From: Caulobacterales bacterium
GTDB lineage: Bacteria; Pseudomonadota; Alphaproteobacteria; Caulobacterales; Caulobacteraceae
Length of the DNA: 64,000 bases
Direction: 5' to 3'
NCBI GenBank assembly: GCA_017302105.1
Contig: JAFLCS010000005.1
Span: 137,574-201,573, forward strand
The translations under genes were made by a program, and so were the position numbers. The notes under the pieces were generated by a model. It saw nothing but the letters and a program-made list of their open reading frames with translations, was not told where the DNA came from and made no database searches. Shown here in pieces: positions 54,757 through 63,114 of the stretch. Within the stretch, counting starts at the first letter, position 1. Each line of letters opens with the position of its first letter.

Positions 54757-55248
54757 TCAGCCGGCCGCGTCGGCGGCGGCGAGGATGGCGGCGATGTCGA
54801 GGCGTTTCATCGTCATCATGGCTTCAAAACCGGCCTGCGCGCGTGCGGGGTTCTTGTCGCGGTGCAGATCCATCAGGAGGCGCGGCGTGATCTGCCAGCT
54901 GACGCCCCAGCGGTCCTTGCACCAGCCGCACATACTCTCCGTCCCGCCATTGCCGACGATGGCGTCCCAGAGGCGGTCGGTTTCGGCCTGGTCTTCGGTC
55001 TGAATGAGAAAGGAGACGGCCTCGGTCTGAGGAAAGATCGGGCCGCCGTTCAGACCGAGAAAGGCCTGGCCAGCGAGAGTGAACTCGATCATCAGCTCTT
55101 CGCCGGCCGGGGTCGAGGGATTGTCGGCCGGGCTGAGCGCGACATGGTCAATGCGGCTGTCGGGCAGGCCGAGCGAGACATAGAATTCGGCCGCGTCGCG
55201 GGCCTGGCCACGATCGTACCAGATGCAGGGGCGGATCTTGCTGCTCAT
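54757..55248 (-). CDS. VOC family protein (PhnB-like)
   Basis: The product has 163 residues and a glyoxalase/VOC fold: PCIWYDRGQARDAAEFYVSL, MIEFTLAGQAFLGLNGGP, FLIQTEDQAETDRLWDAIV, and CKDRWGVSWQITP. Members of the PhnB-like group lack a known reaction. ATG 55248 is chosen for the conserved start. It lies between the DUF1428 gene and a second VOC gene and may be co-regulated with them. Confidence 0.85.
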   Translation of the reverse strand: MSSKIRPCIWYDRGQARDAAEFYVSLGLPDSRIDHVALSPADNPSTPAGEELMIEFTLAGQAFLGLNGGPIFPQTEAVSFLIQTEDQAETDRLWDAIVGNGGTESMCGWCKDRWGVSWQITPRLLMDLHRDKNPARAQAGFEAMMTMKRLDIAAILAAADAAG

Positions 55249-55261
55249 CGTGTGGCCTCCG

Positions 55262-55693
55262 TCAAGCCGTTGCCATGTCGGGTGGACCGGCTTCGACCGC
55301 AGCGGGGTCCATCCAGACGTTCTCCCAGATGTGGCCGTCCGGATCGCGGAAGCTGCGCCCATACATGAACCCGTGATCCTCGGCGGGTGTGGGGTCGGCC
55401 TGACCGCCGGCAGCGGCGGCCTGTTCGACCACGGCATCAACGGCGACCTTGCTGTCGCGGGTCAGACACAGGAAGACCTGAGCCCCGGCGTGTGCGTCGA
55501 GAATCGGCACATTGCCGAAGGTGGCCCATTTGGCATGGGTCAGGAGCATGACGTGGATGGTGTCGGACAGCACCATGCAGGCGGCGGTGTCGTCGGTGAA
55601 CTTCGGATTGTTGACAGCACCGACGGCAGCGTAGAACGCCTTTGAGCGGGCCAGGTCCGCGACCGGCAGGTTGATGAAGATCATCTGGGACAA
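55262..55693 (-). CDS. VOC family protein (glyoxalase/bleomycin-resistance-like)
   Basis: The product has about 143 residues: MIFINLPVADLARSKAFYAA, FTDDTAACMVLSDTIHVMLL, and DHGFMYGRSFRDPDGHIWEN at the end. TTG 55693 is preferred because AAGGG lies seven bases upstream and the typical start is (M)SQMIFINLPV. An ATG at 55708 would add five residues. It diverges from the HxlR regulator. Confidence 0.83.
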   Translation of the reverse strand: MSQMIFINLPVADLARSKAFYAAVGAVNNPKFTDDTAACMVLSDTIHVMLLTHAKWATFGNVPILDAHAGAQVFLCLTRDSKVAVDAVVEQAAAAGGQADPTPAEDHGFMYGRSFRDPDGHIWENVWMDPAAVEAGPPDMATA

Positions 55694-55781
55694 GGGCCGA
55701 CCCTTCATTGGCGGCCTCGAAATGACGAAGCCCGACGTCTTTGATTGCGATCATTGATCTCGGTGATTACGTTAGTCAACC

Positions 55782-56453
55782 ATGTCGTTAGGAAAAATAA
55801 CAAGTGTGCCGGTGCGACGCGCTCGCTGGTATGACGACGCCTGCGGTACAGCCCATGCGCTTGAGCTGATTGGCGAGCGTTGGTCTTTGCTGGTGGTCCG
55901 AGAGCTGATGCTTGGGCCGCGCCGGTTCGGCGATTTGAAGGCGGCTCTAAACGGCATCAGCGCCAACGTCCTGACCCAACGCCTTGAGGGGCTGGAGCGG
56001 GCCGGGGTGTTGCGCAAGACCCGGTTGGCACCGCCGGCGTCTGTGCAGGTCTATGAGTTGACGCCCTGGGGGCTGGAGGCTGAGGAGATGCTCAAGGTCA
56101 TGGGGCGCTGGGCGGCGCGTTCGCCCGATCACGACCCGACCCTGCCGCTGTCGCCGGTCTCCTTGATCCTGTCCATGCGAACGATGTTCCAGGCAGAACG
56201 CGCCAGGGGTGCGGCCGTGTCCATCGGGCTCATCCTGGAGGGGCAGCCCTACCAGGCGCGGGTGCATGATGGGCGGCTTGACGCGGGCAGGGGAGAGGCG
56301 CGTGACCCGGATGCTGTCATCACGGCCACGGCGGAAGCGATAGCGGCCTATCTTTACGGCGGGGCACCGCTGCCGGACGGAGCTGTGCAGGGCGACGGCA
56401 ACGCCCTGGAGCGTTACGCGGAGATGTTCGCTTTGCCGGACAAGGCCGGATAA
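55782..56453 (+). CDS. HxlR-family transcriptional regulator
   Basis: The product has 223 residues. The winged helix is typical (HALELIGERWSLLVVRELML, RRFGDLKAALNGISANVLTQ, LEGLERAGVLRKTR). The second half resembles an SCP2-like or dimerisation domain (about 130-220). It is divergent from the VOC/DUF1428 genes across an 88-bp gap and is the likely regulator of that set. Confidence 0.87.
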   Translation: MSLGKITSVPVRRARWYDDACGTAHALELIGERWSLLVVRELMLGPRRFGDLKAALNGISANVLTQRLEGLERAGVLRKTRLAPPASVQVYELTPWGLEAEEMLKVMGRWAARSPDHDPTLPLSPVSLILSMRTMFQAERARGAAVSIGLILEGQPYQARVHDGRLDAGRGEARDPDAVITATAEAIAAYLYGGAPLPDGAVQGDGNALERYAEMFALPDKAG

Positions 56454-56482
56454 CCTCGAACTGGGACAGGAGGAGATCGGCG

Positions 56483-57127
56483 ATGAGTTGGATGAATCTG
56501 GCGCGGACTTTCAAGGTCGTCGCCCTGGTGCTGTTTCTGACGCCCTGGCTGGTGGTGTCGTGTCAGGGCAGTCCGCTGATTGAGGCGTCCGGGCTGGATA
56601 TGATCACCGGCGATCTGGAGCCGTCTCGCGACAGCTCGATGGGCGCGATGTTGGCTCAGGCCGGTGCGGAAGCCGGGGCCGGCGGCCTGGCCCGGAGCGA
56701 AACGCCCGAGGAGCCGGGCGAAGGTCCTCTCGAAGAGGCAAGCTGGTGGGTCATGCTGGGGGCCGGGCTGATCGCCGCGGCGCTGGTGCTGGGCCTGGTT
56801 CTACGTCCGGCCCGCAGGGCGGCGGCGGCCGCTGCGGTCGCCTCCTTGCTGGCCTTTGTGACCCTCGGGGCGGGCATGGGCTGGACGGTCCATGAGTTCA
56901 AATCCGAGCTGCGCGCGGCGACCGAACCACCTCAGGCCGGTACCGGCGAGGCTGAACAGTTCGGTCGAACGATGGCCGCCGGATTCGTCGGCGGTATCGC
57001 CATCGATGTGCGCTGGGGATTCTGGATGACCGAGTTGGCGCTCTTGCTGGCAACGGCTGCCGCCGGCCTGGCCGCGACGGGGCGGTCGATGCCCCGCAGG
57101 GATGTCTCGACACAGGAGCCGAACTAG
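56483..57127 (+). CDS. membrane protein of unknown function
   Basis: The product has 214 residues. A hydrophobic N-terminal helix (VVALVLFLTPWLVVS) with a cysteine, a large Gly/Ala/Glu-rich loop, then two or three helices near 92-110, 120-135 and 172-200. The MSWMNLARTFKVVALVLFLTP beginning is reminiscent of small Caulobacterales membrane proteins. No family is recognised. Confidence 0.6.
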   Translation: MSWMNLARTFKVVALVLFLTPWLVVSCQGSPLIEASGLDMITGDLEPSRDSSMGAMLAQAGAEAGAGGLARSETPEEPGEGPLEEASWWVMLGAGLIAAALVLGLVLRPARRAAAAAAVASLLAFVTLGAGMGWTVHEFKSELRAATEPPQAGTGEAEQFGRTMAAGFVGGIAIDVRWGFWMTELALLLATAAAGLAATGRSMPRRDVSTQEPN

Positions 57128-57221
57128 GGATGGACGTCGGCCGTGGCGCGTCGGATGGGCGGGGCCACTTGCGCGGACGGGTGCTTGGAGGCCATCTCGC
57201 GATAACACGGCGTGAGGCGGC

Positions 57222-57815
57222 ATGAATCACTATCTCGAACAGGCTGTGGCCTTTTTCGATCCGGCAACGGTGCGCGGTGCGGTCCTGCTTGGCCTGGCGA
57301 TGGTCTTGGGCGGAATCGTCGGGGCCGGTCTGATCCATCGGGGTCTGCGGGCGGTGATCGTGCATGACCATTCGCAACGGATCGACCAGATCGCCCTGTC
57401 GTTCCTGAGCCGGCTCCTGATCCTGGGGCTCTGGCTGGTTCTGGCGACGGTCTATGCTCACCTGGTGCCGGCTCTGAACCGCCTGGGGACCGCCCTGCTG
57501 GCCGGCGTCGGCCTGGCTTCGGTCGTGATCGGCTTTGCGGCACAGACGACGCTGGGCAATCTCGTCTCCGGAATCAGCCTGGTGCTTTACAAGCCCTTCA
57601 GAAAAGGGGACCGGCTGGCCGTCATGGCCCCAACGGCCGACCAGTGTGAGATCGGGGTGGTCGAGGACATCACCCTGGGTTTTACCTCGCTCAGAACCGA
57701 CGACGGTCGCCTGATCATCATCGCCAATGGGGCCATGGCTCAGCAGGCGATGATCAAGCTGCCGCCGGCCGGGCAGGGTCCAACAACAGGGTCGGCCGCA
57801 GGGAAACCGTCCTAG
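57222..57815 (+). CDS. small MscS-family mechanosensitive channel-like protein
   Basis: The product has 197 residues. Three membrane helices lead to GLASVVIGFAAQTTLGNLVSG, the pore-lining helix signature of MscS channels, followed by YKPFRKGDRLAV (beta domain). It ends soon after, so it lacks the usual large C-terminal vestibule. It may be a minimal channel for osmotic release. The stop overlaps the convergent gene at 57812. Confidence 0.8.
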   Translation: MNHYLEQAVAFFDPATVRGAVLLGLAMVLGGIVGAGLIHRGLRAVIVHDHSQRIDQIALSFLSRLLILGLWLVLATVYAHLVPALNRLGTALLAGVGLASVVIGFAAQTTLGNLVSGISLVLYKPFRKGDRLAVMAPTADQCEIGVVEDITLGFTSLRTDDGRLIIIANGAMAQQAMIKLPPAGQGPTTGSAAGKPS

Positions 57816-58024
57816 GCCCGGATGTCGAGCAGGGCCTCGGTCATGGCGTCGGCGGTTTCCAGAACCTGGAGATTGGCGGTCAATTCGATGACGGCGTTCA
57901 GGCGCTCGACGGCCTCGTCGGCAACGTTGTCGAGTGGATGGCGCGCTGTGCGCTCGGCGCTGGCGGCGAAGCGATCAAAGGCGTGACGAATGCCGGTGGC
58001 GGCATTGGCATAGACGGCATTCAT
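57812..58024 (-). CDS. mini flagellar rod-like protein (FlgC-type termini)
   Basis: The product has 70 residues. It opens with an amphipathic helix (NAATGIRHAFDRFAASAERT) and ends with EAVERLNAVIELTANLQVLE and a short DAMTEALLDIRA. These resemble the two ends of FlgC/FlgB-type rod proteins with the whole middle missing. It could be an adapter or export chaperone relative. No flagellar genes are nearby. Confidence 0.5.
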   Translation of the reverse strand: MNAVYANAATGIRHAFDRFAASAERTARHPLDNVADEAVERLNAVIELTANLQVLETADAMTEALLDIRA

Positions 58025-58103
58025 GGGTCCCTCGCATTCTGCGACGGATCAGCATGACGCGGACGGTGCTAAGGCCGAGTGGACGAACAGGGTAACGCGA
58101 ATC

Positions 58104-59300
58104 TTAAGCTGCAACTTCGGGCGGTGGTGGGTCGGCCGGACCGACGGCCTGGCGACGGAGCCGGCTTCGTCCCATCCGCCAGAGCAGGAATCCGATCCCA
58201 CCGGCGACCGCCAGGACCACGACGGACAGCAGCGGTCGAACTGCGAACCAGGCGACGGCGATGACCACACCGCCCAGAAGCACGCCCAGGAGCAGCGACA
58301 TCAAACCCAGGCCCATCCCGATGACGGCACCGACCGGTGGGATCACATCGGCGACCACCCGCAAGGGATTCAGGATCAGGCTGAAGCCGATGACCAGCAG
58401 GACCAGGCCGCCGACCCGGATGCCCCATAGAAGTGCCCGGTTTGCCGCCTGGGCCCCTTCGAACATCTGATCGGCGGACACGTGCCCGGATTGCACCAAC
58501 AGGATCGATTCGCCGTTGTCAGACTGGAAAGGTGAGAAGCCATCGCCGGTCTGGGCGGCTACGACGCTGACCGGACCGGGCCGAACCACGCGCCAGCGGA
58601 CGCGGGTGTCGCCGATCTCCGGCGTGCCGGGATTGGACCCCAGGTAGAGCTCTGACGAAGTTGCGGTGGCACGCCGACCTGCCTGGTTAACCAGGGCCGC
58701 CTGGGTGTCGCTGTCCAGGGTCAGGGCCTCGGCCGGGCCGATCTGTTCGATGATGCGATTGTCCAGGCGATAGGCCCCCAGACGCGCGTTCGAAGACGTG
58801 AAGGCCGCAGCATCCACCGGAAAGCCGGGGTTCTGGTGACCGCCGGGAGTCTGGAAGCGGCTCGAGTCTTCTGGGCTGCTGGACCAGACGCGGTCGTATT
58901 CATAGACGGTCACGGTCTCCTGGCCGCCGCCCAAACGCGTGCGCGTTTCGCTCCGCGAGGTCTCGCGCCATTGGTACATTTCGACATCGCGCAAAAGGCG
59001 TAGGGCCTGGACTTGGATCGGCCAGGCGCTGTCCGTGAGGCTGTCGGCGACGGTCGTGTCGCCGGACGTGTGGACGAGCGCCCCGTCATGGGCCGGGTCG
59101 ATCGTATTGGCGTCGACGGTCTGGACGACGCCGGCCCCCTCGTTCAGGGCGCGCTCTCGCTTGACGGCGCGGCCTTCATTCCAGCTCAGCAACCAGACAC
59201 CGATCCCCAGGAGGATCAGGCCGATCAGGATTCCGCCGAGTGAGCTACCCAGGCGGGAGAACCAGCCGGTGCGGGTGGTGACGGTCGAGGAATCAGACAT
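58104..59300 (-). CDS. TMEM43-family membrane protein
   Basis: The product has 398 residues. An N-terminal helix (GGILIGLILLGIGVWLLSWNEG) leads to a long extracytoplasmic domain with EYDRVWSS, then a run of three or four C-terminal helices (LVLLVIGFSLILNPLRVVADV, LMSLLLGVLLGGVVIAVAWF). The arrangement matches TMEM43 (PF07787) proteins. It diverges from the KAS III-like operon with a 94-bp gap. Function is not known in bacteria. Confidence 0.82.
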   Translation of the reverse strand: MSDSSTVTTRTGWFSRLGSSLGGILIGLILLGIGVWLLSWNEGRAVKRERALNEGAGVVQTVDANTIDPAHDGALVHTSGDTTVADSLTDSAWPIQVQALRLLRDVEMYQWRETSRSETRTRLGGGQETVTVYEYDRVWSSSPEDSSRFQTPGGHQNPGFPVDAAAFTSSNARLGAYRLDNRIIEQIGPAEALTLDSDTQAALVNQAGRRATATSSELYLGSNPGTPEIGDTRVRWRVVRPGPVSVVAAQTGDGFSPFQSDNGESILLVQSGHVSADQMFEGAQAANRALLWGIRVGGLVLLVIGFSLILNPLRVVADVIPPVGAVIGMGLGLMSLLLGVLLGGVVIAVAWFAVRPLLSVVVLAVAGGIGFLLWRMGRSRLRRQAVGPADPPPPEVAA

Positions 59301-59394
59301 GGCGGCCTCCTGAACACATTTGCCTAGCACTGTTCCACAGGCGAGTCAGGATGTGCGGCTTGCGAGTCGCGGGCCGGGAGGCTCTTCTCGCGGC

Positions 59395-60540
59395 ATGGAC
59401 CATTCCACCGCCCTTCGCGACGCCTTCATCACCGGGGTCGGGGCCTTCCTGCCCGGTGAGCGGATCGGCAATGGTGTGATGGAGGACTACATCGGCCGGA
59501 TCGGCGGGCGCCCGTCGGCGATCGGGCGGCGTGTCTTGCGCTGGAACGGTATTGAAGGCCGGCACTACGCCTTGAATGTCGAGGGCGAACCGCAACATTC
59601 CAACGCCTCCATGTGCGCCCAGGCCGTGAAAGCGGCGCTCGACCATGCCGGGCTGGCATTGGCAGACCTGACTTTCCTGGCGACCGCGACGACACAGGGA
59701 GATTTCATCGTGCCCGGGCACGGGCCGGCGGTTCAGGCGGAGCTGGCGGCGGGGCCGCTGGAGGTGGCGAGCTTCCAGTCCGTCTGCGCCTCTGCCCTGA
59801 TGGCGGCCAAGGCGGCCTGGCTGAATGTAAGAGCTGGAGAGGCCGAGGCGGCGGCGGCGTGCGCCGGGGAGTTTTCGTCGCGATGGTTCCGTCCGACCTT
59901 CTATGAGGGGACGGCCCTGGTCGATGCCAGGGGCCGTACGGCCATGGAGGCGGACTTCCTGCGTTTTACCCTTTCGGACGGTGCCGGAGCCGTCGTCATG
60001 GAGCCTAGCCCCCGACCGGACGGCCTGAGCCTCAAGGTGCGTTGGATCGACATGGTGTCCCTGGCCGGCCGGTTTGATCCCTGTATGTGGGCCGGGGCGA
60101 CGACCCGTGACCGCGCCGACACGAAGGCGGCCTGGAGTCACGCCGGGCCGGTTGCGGCCCACGCCGCGGGGGCGGTCGCCCTGCTTCAGGATTTCGACCT
60201 GCTCAAGATCGTCATCCGGGCCTGGATCGGGGTCTGGCTGGAGAAGGTCGACCAGGGCCGGATCGTGCCCGATGAGGTCGACCATCTGCTCTGTCACTAT
60301 TCGGCGCGCAGCCTGCGCGAAGAGATCGTCGGCCTGCTACGCGACACTCGAGCCATGATCCCCGAGGAGAAATGGTTCACGACCCTGGCTGACAGCGGCA
60401 ATGTCGGCTCAGCCTCGATCTGGATCATGCTGGAGGCCCTCATGCGCTCAGGTCGGACCAGGCGGGGCGACACCGTGCTGTGCATCGTACCGGAAAGCGG
60501 GCGGGCGATGATCGGGTTCATGATGCTGGAGGTGGTGTGA
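59395..60540 (+). CDS. beta-ketoacyl-ACP synthase III-like protein
   Basis: The product has 381 residues and a thiolase fold. Active-site Cys131 lies in ASFQSVCASALMAA, His in HLLCHYSARSL and Asn in DSGNVGSASIW. KAS III enzymes condense acyl-CoA with malonyl-ACP. The distance to housekeeping FabH is noticeable, and the gene leads an operon with a di-iron-like oxygenase, so a specialised acyl chain is likely. ATG 59395 is chosen. The TGA overlaps the next start by one base. Confidence 0.82.
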   Translation: MDHSTALRDAFITGVGAFLPGERIGNGVMEDYIGRIGGRPSAIGRRVLRWNGIEGRHYALNVEGEPQHSNASMCAQAVKAALDHAGLALADLTFLATATTQGDFIVPGHGPAVQAELAAGPLEVASFQSVCASALMAAKAAWLNVRAGEAEAAAACAGEFSSRWFRPTFYEGTALVDARGRTAMEADFLRFTLSDGAGAVVMEPSPRPDGLSLKVRWIDMVSLAGRFDPCMWAGATTRDRADTKAAWSHAGPVAAHAAGAVALLQDFDLLKIVIRAWIGVWLEKVDQGRIVPDEVDHLLCHYSARSLREEIVGLLRDTRAMIPEEKWFTTLADSGNVGSASIWIMLEALMRSGRTRRGDTVLCIVPESGRAMIGFMMLEVV

Positions 60541-61220
60541 TGCCGGACTCAACCCAGGTGGATCAGGTCGCCGACACCCTGCGCAAGCTGGCAGTGGTGT
60601 TCACGGATTTCGAACAGCGGCTGGAGGCCACGCCCCTGATCCGCAAGCTCCAGCGCGGGCGGTTCGAGCTGACTGACTACCATTCGTTCCTGATCAATTT
60701 GCGCCAGCAGGTGAAGGACGGGGCGCTGTGGATGAGTCGAGCGGCGTCCAACATTGGCGAGGACCATCTGGAGCTGCGTTCAACATTGATGCGGCACGCG
60801 GTGACGGAGCATCGGGACTATCGATTGCTGGAAACGGACTTCGTGGCCGCCGGCGGCGAACTGGACGTCATCCGGCGTGCGCCCAAGAACATCGGGTCTG
60901 AGGCCCTGTCGGCCTGGATGTTCCACGAGGCATCACGTCCCGATCCGTTCGGCCTGCTAGGCGCGATGTGGATCATCGAGGGACTCGGGTCCATCAAGGC
61001 CAGGCCCTGGGGCGAAAAGGTCAAGGCGCGGTTGAATCTGCCGGATGAGGCTGTGCGGTTCCTGCTCTATCACGGTGACAACGACGTCGAGCACATGGAG
61101 GAGTTCCAGGAGATGCTGCGCATGGTCTTGCCGGATTCCGCCGTGGCTGAGCGGATCGTCACCACGGCGCGCGTGACGGCCCGGCTCTATTCCCTGCAGA
61201 TCGAGGAAATCTCCGCGTGA
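60540..61220 (+). CDS. heme-oxygenase-like di-iron enzyme (iron-containing redox enzyme family)
   Basis: The product has 226 residues, all helical. Acid/histidine clusters lie near 86-100 (HAVTEHRDYRLLETD) and 178-188 (HGDNDVEHMEE), as expected for metal ligands in HDO proteins such as UndA, CADD or SznF relatives. UndA releases 1-alkenes from fatty acids and others hydroxylate or cleave. The gene is sandwiched between a KAS III-like enzyme and an unknown protein with 1- and 4-base overlaps, so its substrate may be an acyl-ACP or acyl product. Confidence 0.75.
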   Translation: MPDSTQVDQVADTLRKLAVVFTDFEQRLEATPLIRKLQRGRFELTDYHSFLINLRQQVKDGALWMSRAASNIGEDHLELRSTLMRHAVTEHRDYRLLETDFVAAGGELDVIRRAPKNIGSEALSAWMFHEASRPDPFGLLGAMWIIEGLGSIKARPWGEKVKARLNLPDEAVRFLLYHGDNDVEHMEEFQEMLRMVLPDSAVAERIVTTARVTARLYSLQIEEISA

Positions 61221-62149
61221 GCACGGCCCAGATCCAGGACGATCCCTTCAAGACTATGGTCTTCGATCCAAGCGACCCGGACCCTTGGCTGGCGCTATAT
61301 CTCGATCACAGCCTGCCAATCGACGACACCGCGAAACGCTGCCTGCTGATGGGCCAGAGGTCGTGGTCGCGCCGCTGGTTGTTCCCGGTCAGCCGCCCAC
61401 TGGTTTTTGTCTGGTTCTGTCTGGTGAAGGTGTTTCGGGCCATCACGCCGAATTGGCCCAACCTGAATGGGCTACTGCACAAGACCATCTACTGGGGGCT
61501 TCGAACCTTCGGCAGTCCCGAAACCAATACCCTGATCCTGCGTCACTTCCACATCGGCTCCGAGCTGCTCGCCTTCATGAAGGCCAACGCCGGCCTGGGG
61601 CCTGATGCCAAAAAGGTGTCGAGCCACCCGCTGCGACCCACGCGCCTGAAGGACATCGAGGACAACCTGTTCCTCCAGCACGACCTCAACATCTTCAACT
61701 TCATCATCGAGCTGAACCAGGCGCTGCGCGCTCAGGACCGGGAGCTGATGCCGGTCGCCAGCCCGGACTTTTCGATGATCTCGGACAGTTTTGCGGATTT
61801 CGAAGCCCTGCCGGATGGCTGGCTCAACAAGATCGACGTGCAGACCGCCGTGGAGTTCTACACACCCATGTATGCTGTGATGCTGCCGCGTGCGGACTTC
61901 GTTCGGGCGGCCCATTCGCTGCAGCTGGATGAAACGGTGGCCATCTACATGGCGCGAATCCTGGGAACCGACTACCACCTGAACTTCGTAAAGAACGGCC
62001 ACCCGCTGATCGCCAATTCGACGCTTCAGGCGGGATTTCGTCTGATGATGCATGGCCTGGACTGCGAGGCCCTGCACGGTTGGCTGAGGGTGCTGAAGGC
62101 CCGCCAGGCCCGGGGATTGCCGCTCGATCCGAGAAATCCGACGGCGTGA
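61217..62149 (+). CDS. conserved protein of unknown function (possibly DUF6999-like)
   Basis: The product has 310 residues beginning at GTG 61217. A weak amphipathic or hydrophobic segment (LFPVSRPLVFVWFCLVKVF) near residue 60 suggests a peripheral membrane helix. Histidine-containing motifs recur (LILRHFHIGSELLAF, then DLNIFNFIIELN and LGTDYHLNFVKNGHPL). From memory this kind of protein travels with the KAS III/HDO pair and may be labelled DUF6999, but I am not certain. It is the third member of the operon. Confidence 0.7.
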   Translation: MSTAQIQDDPFKTMVFDPSDPDPWLALYLDHSLPIDDTAKRCLLMGQRSWSRRWLFPVSRPLVFVWFCLVKVFRAITPNWPNLNGLLHKTIYWGLRTFGSPETNTLILRHFHIGSELLAFMKANAGLGPDAKKVSSHPLRPTRLKDIEDNLFLQHDLNIFNFIIELNQALRAQDRELMPVASPDFSMISDSFADFEALPDGWLNKIDVQTAVEFYTPMYAVMLPRADFVRAAHSLQLDETVAIYMARILGTDYHLNFVKNGHPLIANSTLQAGFRLMMHGLDCEALHGWLRVLKARQARGLPLDPRNPTA

Positions 62150-62221
62150 CGTAACGCCGGTTGACGGGTTGCCGCCTTCGCTCCCGTGAGCAACGATGGC
62201 GAGGGACGAGGAGACCGGACG

Positions 62222-62977
62222 ATGAAGGCTTCATTCCTGATGCTTAGCGCGGCGGTGGTGATGGCCATTCAAGGGGGGCTGGTGCCGCCCATCGCCTGGG
62301 CGGCGGACCGTCCGGCGCAGGCGGATTGCGCCAGTGTCGCGAACCTGGATCTGGACGACGAGCGGTTTCATCCGGACTGGACGACGGTCGCCAATGCTGA
62401 GCGGCTCGCGCGTTGGCACGGCTATCTGGGGCTGGTCCAAATCCCAGCAGATGCGGCGCATCGTCCTTCGGAGACGGCGGCCATCATCGTCCGGGCCTAT
62501 GTTCCAGCCGGTGGTATGTGGTCGGTCGAGGACAGGTCCGTGGTCTGGCGAGAAGCCGACGGAACCTGGTGGTTCTGGCGTCAGCGGATCAATTATAGCG
62601 CGCCAAGTCCATCGCCGCCGCCGCCGCCACCACCCGGACAACCGGCGCCGCCCTACCGACCGCCAACGCTTGAGGAGCGCTTTCCGCCCAGCACCGGGCG
62701 ACTTGCGGCTGGACAGGCACAGGCGATGGAAGTGGCCTATGGTGACGCCTGTCGTGGCTGGGATCCGGAGTTCTTTCCATCCGAGCAACCGTTCTTGCGA
62801 CCGGTCGAGGGCCGCCAGAGCGATCTGTGTCCGCCCGACAGTTCCGCCTTCTTCGCGGAGATCACAGAGGTGGACCGGCCCCAACTTCTCTATGTCGCCG
62901 CCTGTCAGAACCACACCCCGACCTTTGCGCTGATGAGGGGAGCCACCTACGCCGCAGCAGATGCGCCGCAGGAGTAG
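62222..62977 (+). CDS. secreted proline-rich protein of unknown function
   Basis: The product has 251 residues. A signal peptide ends near IAWAADRPA. The first half has tryptophans (MWSVEDRSVVW, TWWFWRQRI). A run of about 15 prolines broken by Ser/Gly (from about 138) precedes a second part with cysteines (ACRGWDPE, SDLCPPD, VAACQNH). It may span or bind the envelope. ATG 62222 is chosen, and GGAG lies just before it. It is probably transcribed with, or just after, the upstream operon. Confidence 0.6.
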   Translation: MKASFLMLSAAVVMAIQGGLVPPIAWAADRPAQADCASVANLDLDDERFHPDWTTVANAERLARWHGYLGLVQIPADAAHRPSETAAIIVRAYVPAGGMWSVEDRSVVWREADGTWWFWRQRINYSAPSPSPPPPPPPGQPAPPYRPPTLEERFPPSTGRLAAGQAQAMEVAYGDACRGWDPEFFPSEQPFLRPVEGRQSDLCPPDSSAFFAEITEVDRPQLLYVAACQNHTPTFALMRGATYAAADAPQE

Positions 62978-63114
62978 GCCGGCGAGGTGAGCGTCGGGCC
63001 GACGCGTCGCCTGGGTTGGCGAAACAAGCCGCCCGACCCCTTTTGCTCCGCTTAAGCCTAAAATAACGCGTGAGCGCTAAGGTTGTTCCCTGGAGTTACC
63101 CAAGGGCCGCTTTC

